From Neobacillus soli NBRC 102451 (GTDB taxonomy: Bacteria > Bacillota > Bacilli > Bacillales > Cytobacillaceae): 64,000 nt of DNA. The notes under the pieces were generated by a model that worked only from the letters and a program-made list of their open reading frames with translations, did not search any database and had not been told where the DNA came from. Positions 18,610-26,801 of the stretch are shown here, piece after piece (the first letter of the stretch is position 1; each line of letters begins with the position of its first letter). The DNA is taken from positions 1 through 64,000 of the forward strand of contig NZ_BCVI01000059.1 of the NCBI RefSeq assembly GCF_001591665.1. Direction: 5' to 3'. Both the position numbers and the translations under genes were made by a program.

Positions 18610-19992
18610 ATGCAAACAATAGAGGATGTGAAACAATCGGGGACAAAGGCGGCCAGGGATTATGTCAACGAAGTGTTTGAGACGGTGAAAAATCGAAATC
18701 CGTTTGAAAGCGAATTTCATCAAGCAACGAAAGAAATTTTTGATTCCCTCGTCCCTGTTTTTGCCAAACACCCAAAATATATGGAGCAAGGGATACTAGA
18801 GCGACTTGTCGAGCCAGAAAGAGTGATTACCTTTCGGGTCCCATGGGTGGACGATTGTGGCCGGGTCCAGGTAAACCGCGGATTCCGGGTCCAGTTTAAC
18901 AGTGCCATTGGGCCTTATAAAGGGGGCTTGCGCTTCCATCCATCTGTGAATGCCAGCATTATTAAATTTTTGGGCTTTGAACAAATTTTAAAAAACTCCT
19001 TGACCGGCCAGCCCATCGGCGGCGGCAAAGGAGGCTCAGACTTCGATCCGAAGGGGAAATCTGACCTTGAAGTGATGCGCTTTACACAAAGCTTTATGAG
19101 CGAGCTTTACCGCCATATCGGACCTGATGTCGATGTACCAGCAGGGGATATCGGGGTAGGGGCAAGGGAAATCGGCTATATGTTTGGGATGTATAAAAAA
19201 CTGCACGGTAACTTTGAGGCCGGGATATTGACTGGAAAAGGTTTAGGATACGGCGGCAGCTTAGCACGCACCGAGGCAACAGGCTATGGCGTAGTTTATT
19301 TTGTTGATGAAATGTTAAAGGACCGGGGTCTTAGCTTTAGCGGCAGTACCGTCGTTGTTTCTGGCTCTGGCAATGTGTCCATTTATGCGATAGAAAAAGC
19401 TACACAGTTCGGTGCAAGGGTCGTTGCCTGCAGTGATTCGGGCGGCTATATTTATGACGAAAACGGTATTAATTTGGAGACAGTCAAACAATTGAAAGAA
19501 GTCGAGCGGAAGAGAATCAGCGAATACGTGAACTTCCACCCTCATGCACAATATTTTGAAGGATGCTCAGGCATCTGGTCCATTCCATGTGACATCGCCT
19601 TACCTTGTGCCACTCAAAATGAAATTGATGAAACATCTGCCCAGATTCTTGTCTCCAATGGCGTAAAGGCCGTCGGTGAAGGGGCAAATATGCCATCCAC
19701 ATTGGCAGCAATCGATATATTCCTTAATAGCGAAGTCCTGTTTGGCCCTGGAAAGGCTGCCAATGCCGGCGGTGTCGCAGTTTCAGCCTTAGAAATGGCC
19801 CAAAACAGTGCGAAATTATCTTGGTCGTTTGAAAAAGTCGATGCCAAACTGCACCACATTATGGTTAATATTTACAGGAATAGCGTAAAAGCCGCTGAAG
19901 AATACGGCTTCCCAGGCAATTTAGTCGTTGGCGCCAATATCGCTGGGTTTATTAAAGTGGCCGACGCGATGATCACGCAAGGCGTTATTTAA
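18610..19992 (+). CDS. gdhA: NADP-type glutamate dehydrogenase
   Basis: A 460-residue enzyme that interconverts 2-oxoglutarate plus ammonia with glutamate. It has the small hexameric GdhA layout: GPYKGGLRFHPSVNASIIKF, the catalytic-lysine region PIGGGKGGSDFDPKGKSD, and the dinucleotide loop SGSGNVSIYAIEKA. The first two motifs and the length favour the NADP-linked assimilatory type over RocG/GudB. AGAAGGAGTG precedes the ATG. It is divergent from gltC with 157 bases between, and a terminator follows directly. Assimilatory GdhA is absent from B. subtilis 168 but found in other Bacillaceae. Confidence 0.93.
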   Translation: MQTIEDVKQSGTKAARDYVNEVFETVKNRNPFESEFHQATKEIFDSLVPVFAKHPKYMEQGILERLVEPERVITFRVPWVDDCGRVQVNRGFRVQFNSAIGPYKGGLRFHPSVNASIIKFLGFEQILKNSLTGQPIGGGKGGSDFDPKGKSDLEVMRFTQSFMSELYRHIGPDVDVPAGDIGVGAREIGYMFGMYKKLHGNFEAGILTGKGLGYGGSLARTEATGYGVVYFVDEMLKDRGLSFSGSTVVVSGSGNVSIYAIEKATQFGARVVACSDSGGYIYDENGINLETVKQLKEVERKRISEYVNFHPHAQYFEGCSGIWSIPCDIALPCATQNEIDETSAQILVSNGVKAVGEGANMPSTLAAIDIFLNSEVLFGPGKAANAGGVAVSALEMAQNSAKLSWSFEKVDAKLHHIMVNIYRNSVKAAEEYGFPGNLVVGANIAGFIKVADAMITQGVI

Positions 19993-20018
19993 AAATCTCC
20001 TTTTCAGGAGGTTTTTTT
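19991..20018 (+). terminator. gdhA terminator
   Basis: AAAAATCTCC, a short loop, then GGAGG and seven T directly after the stop codon. Confidence 0.85.
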
Positions 20019-20107
20019 GTTTATTGCCGGGACATCAGACATTACATATTTTTCATGGCGAAGGGTCACAATAACAACGGTTCTATTTTTCAAGGAGGTG
20101 CATCGGC

Positions 20108-20233
20108 ATGGATAATAAAAGCACACATGAATTTGTAGAAGAGCTTCATAAAAACCAGGCAAAAGACGATAAGAATAAAGAACGGCAGGCTACAGGTCAA
20201 AAGAGCCAAAGATTACCGAACAAACAGCATTAA
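20108..20233 (+). CDS. Small hydrophilic protein (DUF4023-like)
   Basis: A 41-residue gene opened by a strong CAAGGAGGTG site. The protein starts MDNKSTHEFVEELHKNQAKD and ends RLPNKQH. It is almost entirely charged or polar, without cysteine or membrane segment. The pattern (THEFVEEL, then a Lys/Asp-rich stretch, then LPNKQH) matches my memory of the short DUF4023 family of Bacillaceae, whose function is unknown. A terminator-like hairpin follows. Confidence that it is a gene is higher than in the family name. Confidence 0.7.
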   Translation: MDNKSTHEFVEELHKNQAKDDKNKERQATGQKSQRLPNKQH

Positions 20234-20250
20234 TTCATACGAGAAAAAAA

Positions 20251-20294
20251 GGCCAATCCTCGCAGCCACAATAGACGGTGTGTGAGGGTTGGCC
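20251..20294. terminator. Convergent terminator
   Basis: GGCCAATCCTC and GAGGGTTGGCC form an 11-bp stem between the small protein gene and the adaptor gene of the actin-like locus. Confidence 0.75.
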
Positions 20295-20302
20295 CTATTT
20301 CA

Positions 20303-20920
20303 TTATTTATTCATATTTGCTAGAAATCCGCCAAGCAGATCCTCTATATCAGGTTCAGCTTCGTCTTTCTCTTCCACAACATGCGGCTTCTTGTTCCTTG
20401 CACTTTCCCAATCAAACTCACTCAAATCGTCCTCCAAGTCATTTACATCGATAGAAGAAGATGGAACCTCGACTGCAGCGGCCATTTCCTGATAAGGGTT
20501 ATCCTCCGTTTGACGGGCAGACTGTTGCTCGGGAAATACTTCCTCTTGCAGGTATAGAGCCTCGTCAATATCTAAAGAATGACTATTTAAAGAGGCAAGC
20601 AAGGAAGTCGAACGAACCGGGTCAGAGATCAGCTGATAGAGAATACTTCCCAACAATGCCTCTGAGTGCTCATGCTTTAACCAATCCCGCTGCGCCTTTG
20701 TTAATTTCTTGGGGAGGGGGATTGTAATCGTCTCCTTTTCCCTCGAATGAGAATGACTCACCCCTTGCATCACGAATTCAGCAATTTTGCTGGAAAAATT
20801 TCTTCTCTCTGTTTCCTTTAACCTTTGGATATGTTTTAGGATATGGTCAGGTGTGTCGGAAGGGATGCGGAACGATATCGCTTGGCCCCTCTTTACCTCA
20901 TTCGCGGAAGCATTTTTCAT
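20303..20920 (-). CDS. Putative DNA-binding adaptor of the actin-like segregation locus (ParR-like)
   Basis: A 205-residue protein with no recognised full-length family. Two successive segments look like ribbon-helix-helix units. One is AISFRIP followed by two helices (about 14-55); the other is TITIPLP followed by two helices (about 63-103). The second half is acidic and probably disordered (DVNDLEDDLSEFDWESA). It ends in a short amphipathic peptide, IEDLLGGFLANMNK, of the kind that could bind a filament end. It follows the ParM-like gene by 13 bases, with its own AAGGTGATAAT site. Gene order and size fit the ParR role: bind the repeats at 22231-22416 and couple them to the filament. This role is inferred. 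Confidence 0.6.
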   Translation of the reverse strand: MKNASANEVKRGQAISFRIPSDTPDHILKHIQRLKETERRNFSSKIAEFVMQGVSHSHSREKETITIPLPKKLTKAQRDWLKHEHSEALLGSILYQLISDPVRSTSLLASLNSHSLDIDEALYLQEEVFPEQQSARQTEDNPYQEMAAAVEVPSSSIDVNDLEDDLSEFDWESARNKKPHVVEEKDEAEPDIEDLLGGFLANMNK

Positions 20921-20933
20921 ATTATCACCTTAT

Positions 20934-22106
20934 TTAGCTTTTTACAGGCTCTTTATCTGGTTTTTGCTTTTCTGACTTTCTTACATAATCGTTGATTAGC
21001 TTATAATAAGCATTGGCCATCATCCAAATACTTTCCTTTTCATCTTCAAAGAAATCAATATTATAGCCATCTAAATTATTATTTAATGTTTTAAGATAAT
21101 CCTTTAAGACATTGGCGCCGCCGCCAACAAAATAACAGATTTCTGTTTGTGAGTTCTTTTGCCAGACATTTCGTAATAAACGATATTGTTTTTTGGCTAA
21201 ATCAAGCAGAATTCGGTCGGTGATATCGTGAACACTTGTCCGGCTTCCTTTAACCATAATATGATTGCGGTCATTTTTCTTGGTAATTATTTCGACGACA
21301 TCACGACGGCTGTCCAGTTCCACACCATGCTTTGATCGAATCTCTTCACGAATAGCTTCTAATGATTCCGAAACACCTAAATTAAACCCTTGCGCTTTAT
21401 CATCATCGACATTGCGATTTTTAATAACAGCGATATCAGTTGATAATCCGCCGATATCCTGAATTAAAATGCGTTTATCGATTAAATCCTTATTGATAAT
21501 TTTTGCATTGTTGTCCATAACCAGGTTAATGTACGCGGCAAATCCCTCAGGATACACCTTTACTTCATTAAATTTTATATTCACCTTTAAACCTTGATAT
21601 TTGGGAGTTACCAAAAATTCAACCTGATGTACAGACCCTATTAATTTTGAGCGATATCCAGCGTCTTTACCTTCCTTTACCTCGCGAAGGGGGAGACCGG
21701 TTCCAAGTGTATAGCTGGCATCAATGACATTTTTCATTCGAGGAAAAATCTGCGAATTCTCTTCCTTTACTGCATCTAATGCCAATGTCGCAAACAGCAT
21801 AATTAACGTTTGGTCTTCCTCAGACTTGCTGCTGCCTGGATCCAATTCGGTGGCATTATTACTTTTTGTTGCTAAATTACCGATACGATAAATCACATTA
21901 TTCTCTTTCAGGGCAGGGGAGTGGACCTTGATATGAATCCCGTCTAATGGGTTTTTGTTATCAAGTTCTTCTATACCAATCACGGGGCGGTCTTCCGTAT
22001 CCCGCGCTATGATATTAGGAATATTCAATTCATACTCTAATTCCCCAAAAATGGCCTTAATGGAGTCATTTCCAACATCAACAGCTGCAATTCTATTCTT
22101 AGTCAT
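20934..22106 (-). CDS. ParM/StbA-family actin-like ATPase
   Basis: About 390 residues with the actin-fold signatures: phosphate-1 loop AAVDVGNDSIKAIFG at the N-terminus, phosphate-2 loop ILIQDIGGLSTDIAVIKN (about 225-242), and the adenosine motif YFVGGGANVLKDYL near residue 330. Length and motifs fit the ParM/Alp7A/AlfA class rather than MreB or FtsA. These proteins polymerise with ATP to push or hold DNA, most often low-copy plasmids. The start is taken as the third of three clustered ATGs, with AAAAGG ten bases upstream. The repeats upstream and the small downstream gene complete a parC-parM-parR arrangement on what otherwise looks like chromosome. Confidence 0.85.
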   Translation of the reverse strand: MTKNRIAAVDVGNDSIKAIFGELEYELNIPNIIARDTEDRPVIGIEELDNKNPLDGIHIKVHSPALKENNVIYRIGNLATKSNNATELDPGSSKSEEDQTLIMLFATLALDAVKEENSQIFPRMKNVIDASYTLGTGLPLREVKEGKDAGYRSKLIGSVHQVEFLVTPKYQGLKVNIKFNEVKVYPEGFAAYINLVMDNNAKIINKDLIDKRILIQDIGGLSTDIAVIKNRNVDDDKAQGFNLGVSESLEAIREEIRSKHGVELDSRRDVVEIITKKNDRNHIMVKGSRTSVHDITDRILLDLAKKQYRLLRNVWQKNSQTEICYFVGGGANVLKDYLKTLNNNLDGYNIDFFEDEKESIWMMANAYYKLINDYVRKSEKQKPDKEPVKS

Positions 22107-22230
22107 TAACATCATTCCTTTTCATTTAATAGATTTATTTATAAAGGTAGTTATGTAGTATCTAGCACTCTCCTTAATGTTATAGAAGTTTACTAGATTC
22201 TTCAATGATCCTGAAAAAATGAAATATAAG

Positions 22231-22416
22231 TGTAAAAGTGTAAACAAATTTGTAAACTTCGGTAATCATGTAAACAATTTTGTATACAAGGAATACAAAG
22301 CTGTACACATAGTGTCAAACCGGGATGTGTACGAGTTTGTATACACGTAAACATTTTTGTATACATCACGTTTACAAACAGTAAACATGTATACATTTTT
22401 GTAAACAATCATTTAC
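22231..22416. repeat. GTAWAC repeat array, candidate centromere/operator (parC-like)
   Basis: About a dozen GTAAAC, GTATAC or close variants lie in under 190 bases just upstream of the actin-like gene. Clear copies begin at 22240, 22252, 22270, 22282, 22339, 22347, 22359, 22381, 22389 and 22401, with an inverted copy (GTTTAC) at 22370 and looser ones at 22303 and 22327. Most occur as pairs with starts 12 bases apart, joined by an A/T-rich spacer. The positions suit an iteron centromere that also covers the promoter. Protein binding is inferred. Confidence 0.75.
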
Positions 22417-22500
22417 ATGCCACACAATAACCAAGGCACCCCCTAAAAAAGATTACCATGCAATCCATTAAACCCTCGGTAACATCAGCCGTCTTCTGAT

Positions 22501-22513
22501 GGTGTCAGGCACC
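22501..22513. repeat. Copy of the dispersed palindrome GGTGYCWGGCACC
   Basis: GGTGTCAGGCACC between the centromere-like array and the pseudouridine synthase gene. Confidence 0.7.
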
Positions 22514-22581
22514 GGCTTGAAAATATGGCGGAGGTTGGGTATTCTTAACATTAGAATTGTCCACTTAAGGGTGTGTTTGAT

Positions 22582-23289
22582 ATGCGTATTAATAAGTTTA
22601 TTAGCGAGTCTGGAATAGCCTCTAGAAGAGGGGCAGATAAGTTAGTTAGTGAAGGAAGGGTCTCAATCAATGGGAAAATAGCCGTAATCGGCAGTCAGGT
22701 TGAACCCGGTGATGAGGTAACTGTTAACGGCAGCACGATTCGGGTGGCAAAAAATTACGTCTATATCGCCTTAAATAAACCTGTTGGGATTACTAGCACT
22801 ACCGAAAGGCATATAAAGGGGAATATCGTTGATTTTGTGAATCATCCGTTACGAATCTTCCATATTGGCCGACTTGATAAGGATTCAGACGGGCTAATCC
22901 TGCTTACGAATGACGGAGACATCGTCAACGAAATTTTACGGGCTGAAAATAAGCACGAAAAGGAATATATTGTCACTGTTGACAAACCAATTACTGCTGA
23001 CTTTTTAAAAAAAATGGCAGCAGGAGTAGAAATTTTAAACACAAGGACACTTCCCTGTAAGGTCGTACAGATGTCCAAATATGTTTTTCAAATCACTTTA
23101 ACACAGGGTCTGAATCGGCAAATCCGCCGGATGTGTTCGGCCCTTGGCTACGGCATTGTCAGGCTGCAGCGAACGCGTATCATGAATATCCAGTTGGGCA
23201 GCCTTCCGATTGGACAGTGGCGGGATCTATCTAAGAAGGAACGCCAGCAATTATTTAGTGATTTAAACTATGAACCGAAGCAATGGTGA
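22582..23289 (+). CDS. rluF: 23S rRNA pseudouridine synthase, RluF-like
   Basis: About 235 residues. An N-terminal S4 RNA-binding domain (MRINKFISESGIASRRGADK to about residue 50) precedes the RsuA/RluB-type catalytic domain with GRLDKDSDGLILLTNDG (catalytic Asp) and RQIRRMCSALGY. The sequence is closest in my memory to RluF, which acts on 23S rRNA U2604. The ATG at 22582 is preferred over the GTG at 22573 because the S4 domain normally begins there; AAGGGTG lies upstream. A terminator follows. Confidence 0.85.
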   Translation: MRINKFISESGIASRRGADKLVSEGRVSINGKIAVIGSQVEPGDEVTVNGSTIRVAKNYVYIALNKPVGITSTTERHIKGNIVDFVNHPLRIFHIGRLDKDSDGLILLTNDGDIVNEILRAENKHEKEYIVTVDKPITADFLKKMAAGVEILNTRTLPCKVVQMSKYVFQITLTQGLNRQIRRMCSALGYGIVRLQRTRIMNIQLGSLPIGQWRDLSKKERQQLFSDLNYEPKQW

Positions 23290-23296
23290 AAAAATA

Positions 23297-23345
23297 GAGG
23301 ATGGGTCGAAACATAAGCAACAGTTTCGGCTCATCCTCTTTTTTT
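23297..23345 (+). terminator. rluF terminator
   Basis: GAGGATG-GGTCGAAAC and its complement, with a T-run of seven. Confidence 0.85.
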
Positions 23346-23448
23346 ACAATTAAAATGCTTATTTGTCCAAGCCTCCTATCCCATTGAGCATAATTTATTT
23401 AAAAAGGGATAAAAGATCCACAGTCTATGTCGAAAGGAGTAGATTAAT

Positions 23449-24513
23449 TTGCCAACAGCCATGCATTTAAATTTAAGGGTTGACCCCACCCAATATATCT
23501 CACAGATTCGTGAAGTTCCTGGATATGATTATATTCATTTGGTCCGGCAGCCAAAGTATATGGTTGATATTTCTCTGCTTAATGAAAAGGTTTATTATCT
23601 TGATGGAATTTTCTCACCAAAAGAATTTATAGAAAAACGGGAAATCTCCCTCCTACATGCCCACCATGGCCAATTAGGGGTATTGTTCCTTCCTTTTAAG
23701 GAGGAAACCAATCTACCGTTAGTCACCAGTATTAGGGGCCGGGATGCAACCTTAGCTAATCAGCCAATTGGCTACTTAGAACATATGAAACTTCTATTTA
23801 ACCAAGGGGAGTGTTTTTTTCCAGTTTGTCAGTATTTAGCAGACAGGATTCGTGAATGGGGCTGCCCTTCGGAAAAAATCAAAGTGTTATACGGCGGTGT
23901 CGACCTTGGCCAATTCACGTACCGGACACCACAGAACAGCGGCTCCAAAAGGATTTTATCCATGGGTAGATTAGTAGAAAAAAAGGGACACCATATCTTA
24001 ATGCAAGCCTTTCAAAAAATAAAAGATAACTTCCCAGATGCTACACTAACGATTATTGGGAAAGGTCCACTTGAGGATTACCTTAAAGATTTAGCCAATC
24101 AACTTCAGTTGGGAGATTCCTTCCGTCTCTTAAATCAGCTCCCTAAAAACAAAGTCCGGGAACAAATGACCAATGCTGATCTATTTTGTGCAGCCAGCTT
24201 AGAAGCATCTAATGGAGATGTAGAAGGTATACCTAATACATTAAAAGAAGCGATGGCAACCGGTGTACCAGTGATCTCGACCAATCATGCCGGAATTCCC
24301 GAATTAATTACCCACAAACAGGACGGACTATTGGTACAGGAAAACAATGTGGATGAACTTGCCGATGCCCTTGGATTTATGCTGACAAACAGGGCTTTGT
24401 GGGAAACATTTTCTGCAGCAGCGCGTAAAAAAGTGGAACAAAACTTTGATCTAAATCAACAGCTTCTCAAGCAAGCTCAATATTATGATGAACTGTTAGG
24501 GGGAGGGCAATGA
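23449..24513 (+). CDS. Glycosyltransferase family 4 protein
   Basis: A 354-residue GT-B-fold transferase. The C-terminal domain shows the GT4 nucleotide-sugar site: SMGRLVEKKGHHIL, then EGIPNTLKEAMATGVPVISTNHAGIPEL with the paired glutamates. The N-terminal domain is like that of transferases for colanic-acid-type exopolysaccharide. It starts with TTG after GAAAGGAG. It overlaps the next gene by 4 bases (ATGA), so three genes are coupled: transferase, kinase-like protein, sugar epimerase. The product is probably a surface or spore-associated glycan. Confidence 0.85.
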   Translation: MPTAMHLNLRVDPTQYISQIREVPGYDYIHLVRQPKYMVDISLLNEKVYYLDGIFSPKEFIEKREISLLHAHHGQLGVLFLPFKEETNLPLVTSIRGRDATLANQPIGYLEHMKLLFNQGECFFPVCQYLADRIREWGCPSEKIKVLYGGVDLGQFTYRTPQNSGSKRILSMGRLVEKKGHHILMQAFQKIKDNFPDATLTIIGKGPLEDYLKDLANQLQLGDSFRLLNQLPKNKVREQMTNADLFCAASLEASNGDVEGIPNTLKEAMATGVPVISTNHAGIPELITHKQDGLLVQENNVDELADALGFMLTNRALWETFSAAARKKVEQNFDLNQQLLKQAQYYDELLGGGQ

Positions 24514-25694
24514 AGAATTTCAAAGCGATTACTGTAACCAAAGGAGGAAAAACTTTAGCGATTGATAACCCTACTAAATTCCCACTGATTGCGATGGGCG
24601 CTCAAGGCGCCGTCTTTAAACTTTCAGAAGCTAAATGTGTAAAAGTCTATGCTGAGCCGGAACAGGCCAAAATGGAGGCATTTGCCCTTAAGGCAGGGCA
24701 GCACTTATCCTTCATGCCCAAATTATATGATTCAGGACCAAACTATGTGGTCATGGAATATTTTAATGCCCCAACGCTAATAGAGTATCTAAGGAACTGT
24801 ACGTATATGCCTGAATCCATCGCAAGGAAACTTCTCAATCTTTTAAGAGAGTTAAAAAAGGGGAAATTCACGATGATTGATGCCTCACTCCGGCATATTT
24901 TTGTCGTCCAAAAGGAAGAACTTAAGGTAATTGACCACGTAAATTCCTTTAAAAAAGATAACCCTGTACCCTATCGCCTTTTAAGAGATTTAAAAACCAT
25001 CCAATTAAAAGATTCCTTCCTCGCCCAGGTGAAAAGGCTCGAACCGGACACCTACACTGAGTGGGAGAACAATTTCAGCCATAACAGATTCGACTTCAGA
25101 ACGATTTCCGTCACTCATGGGGGATCAGGGAATGCGGTAAAAATTGATAGTACGATTTCTCAAACATTGATTGGGAAAGGACATCAGGGTGCTGTTTATC
25201 GAGTCACTGAAGATCAATGCGTGAAAATTTATGGAAAACTGAATCATGCCAAACAAGAACAAGAAGTTCTTTTATCAAGTCAGAATTTAGCCTTTATCCC
25301 CAAAGTTTATGAAACTGGGCCCCATTACACGTTAATGGAGTATCTTTCCGGACCAGATTTAAATACGTTTTTGAAAAAACAACCAACACTTTCAGAAGAA
25401 ATAACACAGCGGTTACTAGATATTCTAAAAACAATGAAAGAATCAGGCTTCAAGCAGATTGATGCCCCGCTGAGGCATATCATTGTAACAAGAAACGGCT
25501 TTAAGTTAGTTGATCATGTGTACTCGTTCAAACGGGAGCAAAATCGGCCGCTCGAGTTATTTAAAGACCTGCATGAAAGGGGATTTTTGGATGCCTTTTT
25601 AGGACAAGTACGTTCCATCGATTCCAAGACCTATAGAGCATGGACTAAGACACCTATTCCGCTAAATAGTGAAGGGGCGGAATTTTTCCCATGA
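24510..25694 (+). CDS. Tandem kinase-like protein (two YrzF-type kinase-fold domains)
   Basis: A 394-residue protein made of two similar halves (about 1-190 and 195-394). Each half has a glycine loop (GAQGAVFKL; GKGHQGAVYRV) followed by a conserved lysine (KVY; KIY). Each has a hinge (VVMEYF; TLMEYL), a catalytic-loop-like DASLRHIFV or DAPLRHIIV, and a metal-site-like VIDHV or LVDHV in place of DFG. This is a minimal protein-kinase/sugar-kinase fold duplicated within one chain. Whether both halves are active is not known. Overlaps of 4 bases on both sides tie it to the glycosyltransferase and epimerase, so it may act on the same glycan or regulate its synthesis. Confidence 0.75.
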   Translation: MKNFKAITVTKGGKTLAIDNPTKFPLIAMGAQGAVFKLSEAKCVKVYAEPEQAKMEAFALKAGQHLSFMPKLYDSGPNYVVMEYFNAPTLIEYLRNCTYMPESIARKLLNLLRELKKGKFTMIDASLRHIFVVQKEELKVIDHVNSFKKDNPVPYRLLRDLKTIQLKDSFLAQVKRLEPDTYTEWENNFSHNRFDFRTISVTHGGSGNAVKIDSTISQTLIGKGHQGAVYRVTEDQCVKIYGKLNHAKQEQEVLLSSQNLAFIPKVYETGPHYTLMEYLSGPDLNTFLKKQPTLSEEITQRLLDILKTMKESGFKQIDAPLRHIIVTRNGFKLVDHVYSFKREQNRPLELFKDLHERGFLDAFLGQVRSIDSKTYRAWTKTPIPLNSEGAEFFP

Positions 25695-26695
25695 GCATTT
25701 TAGTTACAGGTGCAGCAGGTTTTATTGGTTTCCATCTCTCCAAACGTTTGGCAGCCTTAGGATATCATGTAATCGGTATTGATAATCTTAATGACTATTA
25801 TGATATTGCATTAAAGAAAGAGCGTTTAAATATATTGGAAAAAAGCGGCAACTTTGATTTTTATAAAATGAATTTGTCGAATGACGAAGAATTAAAACCG
25901 ATTTTTGAAGCTTATACGATTACCATTGTCATAAACCTTGCCGCACAAGCCGGTGTCCGTTATAGCATCGACAATCCACACTCTTATGTTAACTCAAACC
26001 TGGTTGGGTTTACCAATATTTTAGAGGCATGCAGACACTATCATATCGAGCATCTGATTTATGCATCATCAAGTTCCGTTTATGGCGCCAATACGTCGAT
26101 TCCCTATTCGACGAAAGACGCTGTCGACCACCCGGTAAGCATCTATGCCGCGACAAAGAAGGCTAATGAACTTATGGCCCATACGTATAGTCATTTATTT
26201 AATATTCCAACCACAGGTCTTCGTTTCTTTACTGTCTATGGCCCCTGGGGGAGACCGGATATGGCTTATTACACTTTTACCAAACAGATTATTGAAGGGA
26301 ATACAATCAAGGTCTTTAATAATGGGGACATGCGCCGCGATTTCACCTATATTGATGATATCGTTGAAGGAATAATCCGCCTGCTAGGTCACCCGCCGCT
26401 CTATAATATGGACTGGGATAGAAACAATCCAGATCCAAGTTCAAGTAGTGCCCCCTACAAAATCTATAATATTGGTAACAATAATCCCGTGAAATTAATG
26501 GATTTTATTCAAACACTAGAGAAGTTAATTGGTAAAAAGGCAAGAATAGAATATTTACCCATGCAGCCTGGAGACATGAAAGAAACCTATGCCGACATTT
26601 CCGATTTACAAGCTGATATCGGGTTCCAGCCTGCAACAACAATCGAAAACGGCCTAACCCAATTTGTAGACTGGTACAAAAAATACCACATATAA
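25691..26695 (+). CDS. NAD-dependent sugar epimerase (UDP-glucuronate 4-epimerase-like)
   Basis: A 334-residue extended short-chain dehydrogenase. It has the NAD loop GAAGFIGFHL near the N-terminus, the DNLNDYYD segment typical of UDP-glucuronate 4-epimerases, the catalytic Ser region SSSSVYG, YAATKKANE as Tyr-x3-Lys, and RFFTVYGPWGRPDMAYY. It converts UDP-glucuronate to UDP-galacturonate or does a related 4-epimerisation. It is the last gene of the coupled three-gene operon and probably supplies the sugar donor for the transferase. Confidence 0.88.
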   Translation: MSILVTGAAGFIGFHLSKRLAALGYHVIGIDNLNDYYDIALKKERLNILEKSGNFDFYKMNLSNDEELKPIFEAYTITIVINLAAQAGVRYSIDNPHSYVNSNLVGFTNILEACRHYHIEHLIYASSSSVYGANTSIPYSTKDAVDHPVSIYAATKKANELMAHTYSHLFNIPTTGLRFFTVYGPWGRPDMAYYTFTKQIIEGNTIKVFNNGDMRRDFTYIDDIVEGIIRLLGHPPLYNMDWDRNNPDPSSSSAPYKIYNIGNNNPVKLMDFIQTLEKLIGKKARIEYLPMQPGDMKETYADISDLQADIGFQPATTIENGLTQFVDWYKKYHI

Positions 26696-26708
26696 GTGCC
26701 CTCACATA

Positions 26709-26750
26709 GGTGCCTGGCACCACCCGAAGTTTGTCAGATATTGTCGAAAT
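26709..26750. repeat. Dispersed repeat, left flank of the TetR/RND module
   Basis: GGTGCCTGGCACCACCCGA followed by a TTTGTCAGATATTGTCG stretch. A related copy in the same orientation lies at 30816-30857 on the other side of the tetR/RND pair; the two agree at roughly four of five positions over 40 bases. Confidence 0.7.
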
Positions 26751-26772
26751 GCCAATCGTCCTTCCCAACAGC

Positions 26773-26801
26773 AAAAGCCAACTCGGGTGAGTTGGCTTTT
26801 T
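26773..26801. terminator. Convergent terminator
   Basis: AAAAGCCAACTC, a short loop, GAGTTGGCTTTTT. It serves the epimerase operon and the leftward tetR gene. Confidence 0.8.

Noticed and set aside
22202..22408. 68-codon frame in the GTAWAC array
   Set aside because: Overlaps the repeats, has no ribosome site and a composition typical of translated repeats.
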